Assembly: GCA_017936745.1 (NCBI GenBank)
Contig: JAGBEY010000006.1
Coordinates: 1 to 64,000, forward strand
Length of the DNA stretch: 64,000 nucleotides
Direction: 5' to 3'
Origin: Clostridia bacterium
Lineage (GTDB): Bacteria; Bacillota; Clostridia; UMGS1840
Under the pieces are notes generated by a model that saw only the letters and a list, made by a program, of their open reading frames with translations, did no database searches and was not told the origin of the DNA. Shown piece by piece: positions 1-8,560 of the stretch (within the stretch, counting starts at the first letter, position 1; the number at the start of each line of letters is the position of its first letter). The translations under genes were made by a program, and so were the position numbers.

Positions 1-150
1 AACAAACTGGTTCAGATTAACTTAGTAACCATCGACACTACCAAACAGGAAGTTGGTACTGCTGTAGGATACTCTGTATCCTTACCGACCGCTTCTACCG
101 GTACTGTAAAAGCAATGCTGTTTACCAGCAACTTAGTTCCCCTGTTCTAA
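1..150 (+). CDS. C-terminal end of an unidentified protein (partial)
   Basis: An open frame enters from the left edge and stops with TAA at 148-150, giving the last 49 residues. The piece is rich in Thr, Ser and Val, as in beta-sandwich domains of secreted proteins, and ends in ..NLVPLF. A rho-independent terminator follows directly, which supports a true gene end. The family cannot be named from so short a tail. Confidence 0.6.
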   Translation, partial: NKLVQINLVTIDTTKQEVGTAVGYSVSLPTASTGTVKAMLFTSNLVPLF

Positions 151-178
151 TTTAAAGATAACCAGTTAAATTTTCTAA

Positions 179-217
179 AAAAAGCGGAACATCCCCCGGA
201 TGTTCCGCTTTTTTATT
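179..217 (+). terminator. Rho-independent terminator
   Basis: A 12-bp perfect stem (AAGCGGAACATC with GATGTTCCGCTT) is followed by a T-run. It closes the transcript of the partial gene at 1-150. Confidence 0.85.
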
Positions 218-260
218 TCTCAAAAAAACAACAAAGGCTATTTACAGATAATATAACGGA

Positions 261-290
261 AAGCATATCAATAAGGTGATGTGCTTTTTT
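261..290 (+). terminator. Second terminator-like hairpin
   Basis: AAGCATATCA pairs with TGATGTGCTT (one T-G wobble) around a 6-nt loop and is followed by six T. It may be a back-up terminator between the upstream gene and the phosphatase promoter. Confidence 0.5.
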
Positions 291-356
291 ATTCCGCTTA
301 CCTGCCGTCACAACTCTTTGGGACTTTTTTCTTCCAAATAAGTCCTGATTACCAAA

Positions 357-385
357 TTGACAGACTCTTGTAGAAATGTTACAAT
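357..385 (+). promoter_or_regulatory. Sigma-A type promoter of the phosphatase gene
   Basis: TTGACA at 357-362, a 17-bp spacer and TACAAT at 380-385. It lies about 90 bp upstream of the start codon at 475, which has the Shine-Dalgarno AAGGAG. Confidence 0.65.
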
Positions 386-474
386 AATAAGGGGGGGAAA
401 ATGCGCTTTTTATTCATAATTCCCAACTAAACAGTGAAAAAAAATATATATACATCTAACAAGGAGACGACAAC

Positions 475-2031
475 ATGAAGATGAAAAAACTTTTAGCGCT
501 TCTGCTGTGCGTTTTGATGATGCTGTCCTCTGTCAGCATTGTTTCTGCCGCAGCACCCCAGATTAAGAACATTATCTACATGATCCCCGACGGGGGCGGT
601 ATGGATGCGTTCAATCTGGCAGACGCAGTAAAGCAGGCAGGTGGTGTGAACTCTCGGTTCCCCAATTCTACCCCGCAAACTGTAAACAAAATGTACTTAA
701 AAGATTACTTGGTAGGTGCAGAAACCACCTATAGTAATAATCAGGCAGTTACTGACTCTGCGGCATCAGGTACTGCACTTGCAACCGGTAAAAAAACCAA
801 TAACTATTTCATTGGTATCAACCCGGCAAGAAAACCTATTGCAACCATTTTGGAAGCAGCGCAGTATGTAGGTAAAAGAGCAGGTTTAGTTTCTACCTAT
901 CCCTGGGCTCATGCAACTCCGGCTGCATTTTCTGCTCACGCAGAAGACCGTTACTACTATCGTACCATTGCACAGCAGCAGATTAACCAAGGCTTAGACC
1001 TGGTTCTGCCCATGAACGCTACCGGCGCAGGTGCTTATGATGAAGCAGCACAGGATATCGCTGCTCGCGGATACAGCTCTGTCACCTCTGTAGAACAGAT
1101 GTTGAATCTTCAGTCTGGTGCAAAGGTATGGGGTAACTTAGGCGGAGACTTCACATTCTCTAACCGTGACATTACCAATGCAGCAAGCTATCCGAACTTA
1201 GCAGAAATGACCCAATCGGCAATTCAGGCATTGTCCGGCAGCAACGAAGGCTTCTTCCTGATGGTAGAAGGCAGTGCTGTTGACGGTGGCGGTCACGGAA
1301 GCAACGCACTGGATATGGTGACTGAATTTATTGCATTTGATGAAGCTTGTAAGGTTGCAATCGAATATGCAAAACAAAGAACTGATATGAGTAGTGATAA
1401 AACACCTATGCAGATTGAAGCAACGGAGCTTATCAAAAACAGCTTTACCAATGATAGATATGTTCCTGATACAAGGGATATTATCGTTACAAATTTTAAC
1501 GGCATTGAAAAAGCATATTTCCGTGAACGAAAAGAATATGTTGAGGTGCCGGAGTTTGTAGGCGTACATATACGCTCTGCGGTAATAAGTAATTACAGAG
1601 GATATACGGCCTTTATCGGAACTGACGACAAGGTTTATCTTGGACGGAGTGAAAACTATCTGCATAACAAGGAAAACGGATTTTTGCCGTTTTATAACAA
1701 TACCGATAATTCTCTTGTGTTCATATCCGATAATGAAAAAATGTATGCGTTCCTTTACGGCTCCGGCTGGATTGTTTCTCAACAAGAAATGATTGAGCAT
1801 GGAGCTTTTTCATTGAAAGACTATGCGGAATATGCAGCACTTAACGAGGGTGTATTATCCAGCTTTGATAAAACCCGTGAGATAAAATTTGACGGCAAGA
1901 GTTTTTCATATCCCGTCTTTGATAGAACGAAAAAGGTTTCTATCCGTCAGCAGCTTGCAGAAAATAAATCAAAGGACGCCGAAGTTCCCAAAGCTCCGGC
2001 GAAGAATAAAAATAATGATTTGGAGGTGTAA
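475..2031 (+). CDS. Alkaline phosphatase N-terminal half fused in frame to a mobile-element protein (chimeric)
   Basis: Residues 1-25 are a signal peptide (MKMKKLLALLLCVLMM..). Residues about 30-304 match alkaline phosphatase (PhoA family): the metal-binding start YMIPDGGGMDAF, and VTDSAASGTALATGKKT with the nucleophilic serine in D-S-A. The phosphatase text stops at AIEYAKQRTD (base about 1386), exactly where members continue into the VVxxDHDTGG metal site, so the later zinc ligands are missing. From MSSDKTPMQIEATEL (1387) the frame is a different protein of about 215 residues that I do not recognise. Its gene sits 2 bp before an ArdA-like gene, as in conjugative-element clusters. The fused product is very unlikely to be an active phosphatase. 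The element half may be translated from its own ATG at 1387, though no good ribosome-binding site precedes it. Confidence 0.7.
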   Translation: MKMKKLLALLLCVLMMLSSVSIVSAAAPQIKNIIYMIPDGGGMDAFNLADAVKQAGGVNSRFPNSTPQTVNKMYLKDYLVGAETTYSNNQAVTDSAASGTALATGKKTNNYFIGINPARKPIATILEAAQYVGKRAGLVSTYPWAHATPAAFSAHAEDRYYYRTIAQQQINQGLDLVLPMNATGAGAYDEAAQDIAARGYSSVTSVEQMLNLQSGAKVWGNLGGDFTFSNRDITNAASYPNLAEMTQSAIQALSGSNEGFFLMVEGSAVDGGGHGSNALDMVTEFIAFDEACKVAIEYAKQRTDMSSDKTPMQIEATELIKNSFTNDRYVPDTRDIIVTNFNGIEKAYFRERKEYVEVPEFVGVHIRSAVISNYRGYTAFIGTDDKVYLGRSENYLHNKENGFLPFYNNTDNSLVFISDNEKMYAFLYGSGWIVSQQEMIEHGAFSLKDYAEYAALNEGVLSSFDKTREIKFDGKSFSYPVFDRTKKVSIRQQLAENKSKDAEVPKAPAKNKNNDLEV

Positions 2032-2033
2032 CT

Positions 2034-2483
2034 ATGGCAGAAGCATTTAGATTGCATGTTTGGAACGGTGAAACAGACGAAGCAAAAAATGTTGATGATT
2101 GGATAGGCTTTCCCTGTTCGCCTGAAGAATTTAACTCAATACTAAAACAAAGTTGCTTTACAGACGAGCAGATAAAGAATTGTGTTATTGTAGGTTATTT
2201 GCCGGCATTTCCTGAATATGACGACGTAAACGATTTCTTTTCAAGTACAGACCACCCACACAAAGAAAATGGGTATATTATCCGTGAGAATATTGACGAG
2301 CTTAATTATCTTGCTCATTTCTTATGTTCTTTCGGAGAAACGGACAGACAGGCATTTGCGGCGGCAATAGAAGCCGGTGAGCATAACAGAAGCCTTACCG
2401 AGCTTATCAATCTTGCTCAAAATATAGAGTGCTACAATGTACTTGATGAAATATACGATTGGGAAGATTACGGAAAATACTGA
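2034..2483 (+). CDS. ardA: ArdA-like antirestriction protein
   Basis: 149 residues, acidic, starting 2 bp after the upstream stop with the Shine-Dalgarno GGAGGTG. The C-terminal half carries the pattern of Firmicute ArdA-like proteins: INxLNYLAxxL (IDELNYLAHFL), then FAAAIEAGEH, then LTELINLAQNIECYNV. ArdA proteins mimic DNA and block type I restriction enzymes, and they travel with conjugative and mobilizable elements. The gene ends at TGA 2481-2483, close to where another protein's sequence takes over, so the natural C-terminus may have been trimmed. The family call rests on this motif pattern alone. Confidence 0.65.
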   Translation: MAEAFRLHVWNGETDEAKNVDDWIGFPCSPEEFNSILKQSCFTDEQIKNCVIVGYLPAFPEYDDVNDFFSSTDHPHKENGYIIRENIDELNYLAHFLCSFGETDRQAFAAAIEAGEHNRSLTELINLAQNIECYNVLDEIYDWEDYGKY

Positions 2484-3066
2484 TGAAACAAACAGCGACG
2501 GGCATATAAGATTTTATATTGACACAAAAACAGGAAATGCCTATGCAGATGTTAATAAAAATGAACTTTTGTTTGAAGCAGGAAAAGAGTTTACAGACAG
2601 CGTAATTCTTGAAATTAAGACTATTCTTGACGGTGCAGAAAGCGAAACAAATGCTTATGCCTATATAATCGGCGGTGATAATACTGTTCTTACCCCTCCT
2701 TATACAGACAAGGCAAGCGGAACATATACCGAGAGTAAAACACCTTTTACTGTTAAATTTTATTCCATTTATGAGAACAGAACCGACATATCAATAGAAT
2801 GGAAATATGACGGTGAAACAAGTTGGAGAAAATATGACGCTGAAAATCCGCCTGAATTTGAAACAAAAGATAAAATAATCTATGCGAGAACGGTTGATGA
2901 AAGCGATAATGCAAGTCCTTCTGTTGGATATATCTATACTTTCAATCCTCCGGCGCCGAACATCACCCCTGCTTCCGGCATTTACTTAAAAGCAGATGAA
3001 GCAAGTGCTGTTATATCCCACGCTGAAGATATTGCTTATGAGCAAAAGTATCATAAAAAAATTTAA
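2437..3066 (+). pseudogene. Fragment of a surface protein with a chitobiase-like C-terminal domain
   Basis: An open frame overlapping the end of the ArdA-like gene. From about residue 15 it reads like the inside of a large exported adhesin or surface protein: DTKTGNAYADVNKNELLF, repeated Tyr/Thr-rich strands (VKFYSIYENRTDISIEWKYDG), and PPAPNITPASGIYLKADEASAVIS, which resembles the CHB_HEX_C / Fn3-like linkers of such proteins. No signal peptide or own start precedes it, and it ends abruptly at a TAA in low-complexity sequence. It is best read as an internal gene fragment left at a recombination junction near 2480. Confidence 0.5.
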
Positions 3067-3527
3067 TAAAAATTGGCGTGGCAATTTCGCTATACGCACA
3101 TAGGTAAATTCGCTCTTGCACGGCGGATTGCCGTGCGGTAGAGGTGATTTATCTATATGATAATAATATTTGTTACACACCATTTCAGGTACAGAGAGCA
3201 TAGAAAACACCACCGAGCAAACCGTCAGAAAAAATCAGACGACGGAGCAGGCGGTCAATTATACCGTACAGCCAATGCTTTTACTCTTTATAGAGTGAGC
3301 TTTGGCTGTTTTCTTTTTATAGCAGCAAAGATATTTTGCCGATGCCGTTCACCTCCGGCACCTTTGAAAATCATTTTGATAATTTTTGATTTTCGGAGGT
3401 GCCCTATGGCTAACAAAATTTATTTTAATTTTTTTCTTTGCGGAGGTTGTTTTTTAAGTAACTTTTGCGTTCATTATGCGAAAGGGAAAAAACACACCGA
3501 CTTTCTTGATGGAAAGGAGGTGAAAAA
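3067..3527 (+). other. Structured leader region of the mobilizable element
   Basis: There is no convincing long gene here. It contains a perfect 7-bp hairpin (GCACGGC at 3118-3124 with GCCGTGC at 3130-3136) and a long imperfect hairpin (3357-3373 with 3387-3403, 15 of 17 paired) whose 3' arm ends in a GGAGGTG Shine-Dalgarno sequence. That site lies just before a possible 41-residue ORF (3406-3531, MANKIYFNFF..). Sequestering the site in the stem would reduce translation, so this may be an attenuation-type leader. A frame fragment at 3172-3291 (TISGTESIENTTEQTV..) looks like decayed coding sequence. Confidence 0.35.
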
Positions 3528-3587
3528 ATGACTTCGCAAGATATACGTAACTTAAGAAATCGGAGGGAACAAGATGAAACGGAATAA
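3528..3587 (+). CDS. Possible 19-residue leader peptide
   Basis: MTSQDIRNLRNRREQDETE, preceded by a near-perfect AAGGAGGTG six bases before the ATG. Its stop overlaps the start of the next gene (ATG at 3574), an arrangement typical of translational coupling. It is short and charged, with no recognisable domain. Confidence 0.35.
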   Translation: MTSQDIRNLRNRREQDETE

Positions 3588-3810
3588 CCTCTTATTATTT
3601 TCATACATAGTATTTTTCTTCATATGCCTTGCTGTACGCTCTTTTACCAGTTATCAAAGTTGGGATTATGTTGTAGCCTCAGTAGCCATTTCCAGTGCTT
3701 TATTGGCCTATGCTGATTTTTTCTATGTGCATTCAAAATTTCATTATGATTCGTGTGAAATGGCAGAGAAGTTTTTTATTAAGAGTAAACAACTAACGGC
3801 GAAACATTAA
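3574..3810 (+). CDS. Small membrane protein of the mobilizable element
   Basis: 78 residues with two hydrophobic segments (about 7-23 and 31-48) and a charged C-terminal tail. The Shine-Dalgarno is GGAGGGAAC. The last base of its stop is the first base of the ATPase gene's ATG (3810), so the two are translationally coupled. I recognise no family. Its position first in a replication/mobilization operon suggests an element-maintenance role, but this is inference. Confidence 0.55.
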   Translation: MKRNNLLLFSYIVFFFICLAVRSFTSYQSWDYVVASVAISSALLAYADFFYVHSKFHYDSCEMAEKFFIKSKQLTAKH

Positions 3811-4838
3811 TGAACACATACATACCCCCGATAGAATTTGTAGTAGATGGTTTAATATCACAAGGCTTACATATTTTATCAGGAAAACCAAAGATAGGTA
3901 AGTCTTGGTTAGCACTTCTTCTCTGTTTAAAAGTAGCAACAGGAGAAAAGTTTTGGAATTTTGAAACCAAGCAAGGAACGGCATTGTATCTCTGCTTGGA
4001 AGACAGCTTTGCAAGAATACAAAGCAGACTGTTTGACCTGACTGATGATGCGCCGCCCGATATTCACTTCGCTACTATGGCAGAGAGTATTGGTTACGGA
4101 ATTGAAGAACAGATTGCAAATTTTTGTTCCAATCACCCTAACACAAAGCTGATAGTGATTGATACCTTCCAGAAGATACGTACCATATCAAATGATAACG
4201 CATATGCAAGTGATTATCGTGACATAAGTTTTCTCAAAAGCATCGCTGACAAATTGAAAATTGCCATCGTGCTAATCCATCATTTGAGAAAACAAAAAGA
4301 CGATGACCCGATGAATAGGGTGTCAGGCACTACAGGAATTACAGGCGGTGCTGACTCAAACTTTGTTCTCGATAGGCCAAAAAGAGAAGGTACAAGAGCA
4401 AAGTTTTTCTGTACCGGAAGAGACATTGAGGACAGAAGCATGGAATTGAATTTTGATCGCAAGAGTAAGATATGGGATGTAATTGCCGACAGCTATGAAA
4501 CTCCTGAAATACTTCTCGAAGATATTACCGCAACGGTGGTTAAATTTTTGAAGGATGAAAAATGTTTTTCAGGAACACCTGCGGAGCTTGCACAACAACT
4601 ATCTGCATACACCGAAGAAGAAATCTCACCCATAGTTCTATCAAAAAGACTCAATCAAAATATCCCGGAACTCGAAGAATTCGGGATTAGATATAAGTCG
4701 AAACGGAGCAATGGGAAGAGACTTATCTACCTAAACAGTGCCGATAGTGACGGAAATCTTGGTATCCCAATAACCGTCCCTACTGACCCTGTGAGTGAAG
4801 AAACTGTGTTAAGAGATGACGCCGAGGGAGAATTTTAA
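3810..4838 (+). CDS. RepA-like AAA ATPase (hexameric helicase/primase-associated, AAA_25 type)
   Basis: 342 residues. Walker A is GKPKIGKSW (about residues 26-34) and Walker B is KLIVIDTF (about 112-119). VLIHHLRKQKDDDP then MNRVSGTTGITGGADSNFVLDR is the conserved arginine-finger/sensor region of RepA-like replicative helicases (RecA fold). The C-terminal third (about 245-320) looks like a winged-helix DNA-binding segment. Such proteins act in replication or maintenance of plasmids and mobilizable elements, and here the gene lies immediately upstream of the candidate oriT and mob genes. Family identification is firm; the exact role (replication of the excised circle) is inferred. Confidence 0.8.
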   Translation: MNTYIPPIEFVVDGLISQGLHILSGKPKIGKSWLALLLCLKVATGEKFWNFETKQGTALYLCLEDSFARIQSRLFDLTDDAPPDIHFATMAESIGYGIEEQIANFCSNHPNTKLIVIDTFQKIRTISNDNAYASDYRDISFLKSIADKLKIAIVLIHHLRKQKDDDPMNRVSGTTGITGGADSNFVLDRPKREGTRAKFFCTGRDIEDRSMELNFDRKSKIWDVIADSYETPEILLEDITATVVKFLKDEKCFSGTPAELAQQLSAYTEEEISPIVLSKRLNQNIPELEEFGIRYKSKRSNGKRLIYLNSADSDGNLGIPITVPTDPVSEETVLRDDAEGEF

Positions 4839-4868
4839 TCCCCTCTTTTAAGAGGGGGCAAGCAGAGC

Positions 4869-4935
4869 GTCCGGCTATCCTGCCGCCCGTTTCGTCTCGC
4901 CGATGGCGTGCGAAATCTCGGGCGGTAGCCCGGAC
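4869..4935 (+). other. Candidate origin of transfer (oriT) inverted repeat
   Basis: GTCCGGCTA followed by GCCGCCCG (4869-4889) is mirrored by CGGGCGGTAGCCCGGAC (4919-4935). It is GC-rich in an otherwise AT-rich element and non-coding, lying between the ATPase gene and mobC. MOBP relaxase systems keep oriT just upstream of mobC, so position and structure agree. The nick site cannot be named from sequence alone. Confidence 0.5.
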
Positions 4936-4968
4936 CCACTATAAAAATTAATTAGGAGAATGATATTT

Positions 4969-5286
4969 ATGAAAGTAAACAGAAGGCGAAATATAACTCT
5001 TACAGTAAGACTTACTGAAGAAGAAAAAGCCCATATAGTTAATATGGCAAAGAAGGCTAACCTTAGTAGAACTGACTACATAGTGGAGCTTTCAAAACTG
5101 GTACCCATAGTTGTTCCCGAGAATGTTAAACCACTCCTTATAGAATTAAGAAGAATCGGAAACAACATAAATCAAATTGCTACGAGGGCAAATATGGATA
5201 TCTATCAGCGAGAAAATTTTGAAGGTATCAGAAAAGAACTCGAAATAATGAACGATAATTTATGCAAGATTGCGAGGCGAAAATAA
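4969..5286 (+). CDS. mobC: Mobilization protein MobC (ribbon-helix-helix relaxosome accessory)
   Basis: 105 residues from the ATG at 4969, chosen over the in-frame ATG at 4960 because AGGAG at 4954-4958 is correctly spaced only for the former. The N-terminus NITLTVRLTEEEKAHI is a ribbon-helix-helix DNA-binding domain. LRRIGNNINQIATRAN is the MobC/MobS signature. MobC binds oriT and assists strand opening for the relaxase. Its last stop base is shared with the relaxase ATG. Confidence 0.85.
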   Translation: MKVNRRRNITLTVRLTEEEKAHIVNMAKKANLSRTDYIVELSKLVPIVVPENVKPLLIELRRIGNNINQIATRANMDIYQRENFEGIRKELEIMNDNLCKIARRK

Positions 5287-6596
5287 TGGCAACTGTAACT
5301 TATGTAAAAGTTAAAAAACAATCACCTGCTGCAATGTACGGAGTAATAAATTATTGCAAGAGAGAGGACAAGGTTCGTGACATACAATCAGGCAGAAGAA
5401 TTGTCAGCGGTATCAATTGTAATGGTGAAAATGCCTTCCGTGAATTTATGACTACCAAAGCGGCTTATGACAAAATGGAAGGTACATATTATTACCACTA
5501 CGTGCAATCCTTCTCTTACAAGGAAGGAATCACACATGATAAGGCACATGAAATTGCAAGAGAATTTGCGGCAGAAGCTTGGCCCGGACATGAAATTTTA
5601 GTAGCAACACATCTCGATACTAAGAACCCTCACTCACACTTCGTCATAAACTCTGTAAACCTTGAGAACGGATATAAGCTAAGACAGGACACTCATACTC
5701 TGGAGCATCTCAGGGAGAAAAGCGACAGGATTTGTATGAGCCACGGATACTCAATTATAAAAAATCCTCAAAAGCGTACAAGCTATACCCCTCGGGGAGA
5801 ATACAGAGCAGCACAACGAGGTAACAGTTGGAAAGCAGTACTGATGCAGAATATCAATCAAGCTATGAAGAAAAGCGGAACCCGTAAAGATTTCGTACAG
5901 GAAATGAAAAGGCGCGGCTACGATATGATTTGGACAGATACAAGAAAATCAATTACATTTATTTGTCCCAACGGAATGAAATGCAGAGACTTCAAATTAC
6001 ACGAACAAAAATATTTGAAGGAGAACTTGGAAAACGAGTTCAAACTCAGGGAACAATTATCCGAACAACCGCATATAGAAAAGACCGTTTCTCAAAAGCC
6101 TATAAAAGATGACAGATGGATTATCTTCGGGGACGAACCTAAACCTGAAACAAAGAAAGAATCCGCTATGGAGGATGTAACAGGATGGGAAAAAGAAAGA
6201 AGTATTTACTACGGAGATATCCCTGACGATGAATCAGAAGATATCAGTAATAGTAACTTTGAGAGAAAAGCTGAGGAATCATATGCAGAAACTAATTATC
6301 GCAATCAGGATGACTTTAGTGGGATTGTCGGCACTGCTCTTCATGGTGCTGCAGCGCTTGCTGACATGATAGACTCAGGCAGCGATGATGAGGAAGAACG
6401 GAAAAAGGAACAGGAAGCCAAAATGGCAGGCGGAAATCTTGGTGCATTAGTAGGTATCGGTGCAGGAATTGTATCAGCACTTATACAAAAAGATGAGCCT
6501 GACGAAGAGCTTATCCGCGAACAAGAGGAAATCGATGAAATGTTAGAAGACGAAATTGAAGATGAAGAATATATCGATTTTATGATGGGAATGTGA
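5286..6596 (+). CDS. MobA/VirD2-type relaxase (MOBP)
   Basis: 436 residues from ATG 5286; the earlier in-frame ATG would overlap mobC for 24 bp without a ribosome-binding site. Relaxase domain about residues 1-230: candidate catalytic tyrosine near Y15 or Y20, EILVATHLDTKNPHSHFVIN with the HxDxxNPHxH metal-binding motif, and SYTPRGEYRAAQRGNSWK. The C-terminal third is acidic and ends in a glycine-rich hydrophobic helix (GGNLGALVGIGAGIVSALI), so it may touch the membrane or coupling protein. It nicks oriT and leads the strand into the recipient. No coupling protein or type IV secretion genes are present, so the element would be mobilizable, not self-transmissible. Confidence 0.88.
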   Translation: MATVTYVKVKKQSPAAMYGVINYCKREDKVRDIQSGRRIVSGINCNGENAFREFMTTKAAYDKMEGTYYYHYVQSFSYKEGITHDKAHEIAREFAAEAWPGHEILVATHLDTKNPHSHFVINSVNLENGYKLRQDTHTLEHLREKSDRICMSHGYSIIKNPQKRTSYTPRGEYRAAQRGNSWKAVLMQNINQAMKKSGTRKDFVQEMKRRGYDMIWTDTRKSITFICPNGMKCRDFKLHEQKYLKENLENEFKLREQLSEQPHIEKTVSQKPIKDDRWIIFGDEPKPETKKESAMEDVTGWEKERSIYYGDIPDDESEDISNSNFERKAEESYAETNYRNQDDFSGIVGTALHGAAALADMIDSGSDDEEERKKEQEAKMAGGNLGALVGIGAGIVSALIQKDEPDEELIREQEEIDEMLEDEIEDEEYIDFMMGM

Positions 6597-6610
6597 GGTG
6601 TGAGATTAAA

Positions 6611-6769
6611 ATGGCAAGAAAAGAAAAAGAACTTTATGTTTATACAGTTAGCATTAAATGCGTTGGAACCGAAGAAGATTATATGAATTTTCTTCGAGCC
6701 GTAGCACAAGAATATCTGACTGAAAATATGATATTAGCCGAGGATGAATTGCACGAAAATTCAGCATAA
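6611..6769 (+). CDS. Small conserved-looking protein downstream of the relaxase
   Basis: 52 residues (MARKEKELYVYTVSIKCVG..) starting 14 bp after the relaxase stop with the Shine-Dalgarno GAGGTGTGAG. It is mixed and acidic toward the C-terminus, with no membrane segment. Its place between relaxase and recombinase is typical of small ORFs in clostridial mobilizable elements. Function unknown. Confidence 0.5.
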   Translation: MARKEKELYVYTVSIKCVGTEEDYMNFLRAVAQEYLTENMILAEDELHENSA

Positions 6770-6886
6770 CTTTGGTTGGATTTTTAGCTGGATATATTGA
6801 AATCTTTGTGGTATTGTATGTTGCTGAAAAGGGAACTGAAAATAACCCTTTCGGTTCCCTCACAAATAAAACGGAGGTGAAAACAA

Positions 6887-8506
6887 ATGGCAGGATTTAT
6901 ACTATGCAGAAAATCACGAGACGAAGATGCAGAACACGAATCCCTACATATGCAAAGAGACTTAGTAAGAGAATATGTACATAAGGTCGGAGATACCATT
7001 ATTGATGAAGTTTTAGAGAATAACATAAGCGGAACGCTTTTTGACCGCCCGGGTATCAAACGAATGTACGAACTGGCAGATGCTAAAATGATTGATACAG
7101 TATATGTAAAAGATTTATCAAGACTAAGCCGTGATAGATTCTATACGCTTCTCATCGTAAAGGATATGAAAGAGCGAAATGTAAGGATTGTATCCGTAAC
7201 GGAAGGAATAGACTCCTTTAACAGAAGTGATGATTTAATCATAGGTTTCAAAGGCTTAATAAACGATACTTATGTGCAAGACATAATCGTCAAAATTCTC
7301 GCCGCATTAAGACACAAACAAGAATTTGAAGGAATAGTTATCAATGTGCCGATGGGATACCTAAAGGACAGATACACCAAAAAAGTTGAGATATGTGAGG
7401 AAACGGCGGATATTATCAGAAGAATATATAAGCTGTTCTTAGATGGGCATGGTACGGAAACAATAGCAAAAATATTGAATCAAGAAGGTGTTAAAACACC
7501 TGCCTACTATGAACTAAAATTAAAAGGGAAAAGTCTTGGGGATAACAAGCCAAAAGCAACCTTTGAATATCTGTGGACATATTCCATAGTGCGAAGAATT
7601 CTCACTAATCCCTTCTACTGCGGCGATTTAGTCAATCATCAAAGGGAACGAAGCCGTATAACCAAAAAACAGATAAAGGTACCTAAAGAAGAACAGTTTA
7701 TACATAAGGATGCTGTTCCTGCAATTATCCCAAGAGAGATTTGGGACAAGGTACAAGAGATTATACGAATAAATTCAGAGGGCAAAGTGAAATCGCAAGG
7801 CAATCAGCCTTGCCACAGATATGCATCTCTCCTAAAATGTGGAGACTGTGGTAGCACATTCACGGCAAAAAGGCGAAAAACCAAGGATAATCCAGACAGA
7901 ATCGAATATGTATGTAACGGCTATCACAGACACACTCATATGGTATGCTCCTCTCACAGAATTAACGAATCGGTGCTTGACGAGCAGATTTACAAGCAAC
8001 TTGCCGTAATGAGAGACGGACTCTCCAAATGCTCAAGGCAAATCGAAAGTGATATACGGTCATGGATGTCGCAGAAAAATAATGTCAGCAAGAGAATAAA
8101 ACGGCTTCAGGACAGTATAAATATCACCGAACTTGAGGTTGAACAAATACTTATGGAGAAAATCAAGGACAGGGATAATGCCGAAAGGTACGAGAGAATG
8201 ATAGAAAAGCGAAACAGAGAAATCGAAGGCTTCAAAAATGAGATTACAAAAATAGAGAACATCGATAAAACTATCAAAGAGAGAAAAAAGGCAATGCTCG
8301 AAAATGCTAATCTGCTTGATAAGATATTAAGCGAAAAGGAATTGAGCCACACAAATCTGTGTCTGCTGTTAGAAAAAATAATAATCCACGAGGATGAATA
8401 CGGACTCCGCCTTGAAATACGAATGAAAGCACCATTCCTCGAAAAGAGTTATACAGATGAAATTGGTATGATATACGAGGACGATTACGAGGAAGTATCC
8501 GCCTGA
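6887..8506 (+). CDS. Large serine recombinase (site-specific integrase of the element)
   Basis: 539 residues; start ATG 6887 with the strong site GGAGGTG. The N-terminal resolvase domain has the catalytic serine in CRKSRDED (about S10), followed by DLSRLSRDRF. A Recombinase domain follows (about 160-290; PMGYLKDRYTKK, YSIVRRILTNPFYCGDLVNHQ). Next come a zinc ribbon (CGDCGSTF ... C..H..H) and a long coiled coil (about 385-475). This architecture carries out directional integration and excision. A terminator lies 20 bp downstream and a complete tRNA-Leu just beyond, marking the element's right end. Confidence 0.92.
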   Translation: MAGFILCRKSRDEDAEHESLHMQRDLVREYVHKVGDTIIDEVLENNISGTLFDRPGIKRMYELADAKMIDTVYVKDLSRLSRDRFYTLLIVKDMKERNVRIVSVTEGIDSFNRSDDLIIGFKGLINDTYVQDIIVKILAALRHKQEFEGIVINVPMGYLKDRYTKKVEICEETADIIRRIYKLFLDGHGTETIAKILNQEGVKTPAYYELKLKGKSLGDNKPKATFEYLWTYSIVRRILTNPFYCGDLVNHQRERSRITKKQIKVPKEEQFIHKDAVPAIIPREIWDKVQEIIRINSEGKVKSQGNQPCHRYASLLKCGDCGSTFTAKRRKTKDNPDRIEYVCNGYHRHTHMVCSSHRINESVLDEQIYKQLAVMRDGLSKCSRQIESDIRSWMSQKNNVSKRIKRLQDSINITELEVEQILMEKIKDRDNAERYERMIEKRNREIEGFKNEITKIENIDKTIKERKKAMLENANLLDKILSEKELSHTNLCLLLEKIIIHEDEYGLRLEIRMKAPFLEKSYTDEIGMIYEDDYEEVSA

Positions 8507-8525
8507 CAAAAACAGGCACGAAAAA

Positions 8526-8556
8526 AGCTTACAGTTTAAATCCTGTAAGCTTTTTG
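8526..8556. terminator. Bidirectional terminator between recombinase and tRNA-Leu
   Basis: AAAAAGCTTACAG pairs perfectly with CTGTAAGCTTTTT around TTTAAATC. T-runs on both strands let it end the recombinase transcript (+) and the tRNA transcript (-). Confidence 0.8.
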
Positions 8557-8560
8557 TTGG

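Noticed and set aside
1198-1800. 200-codon minus-strand ORF opposite the chimeric phosphatase
   Set aside because: It is a Cys/His/Phe-rich shadow of a plus-strand gene with no ribosome-binding site.
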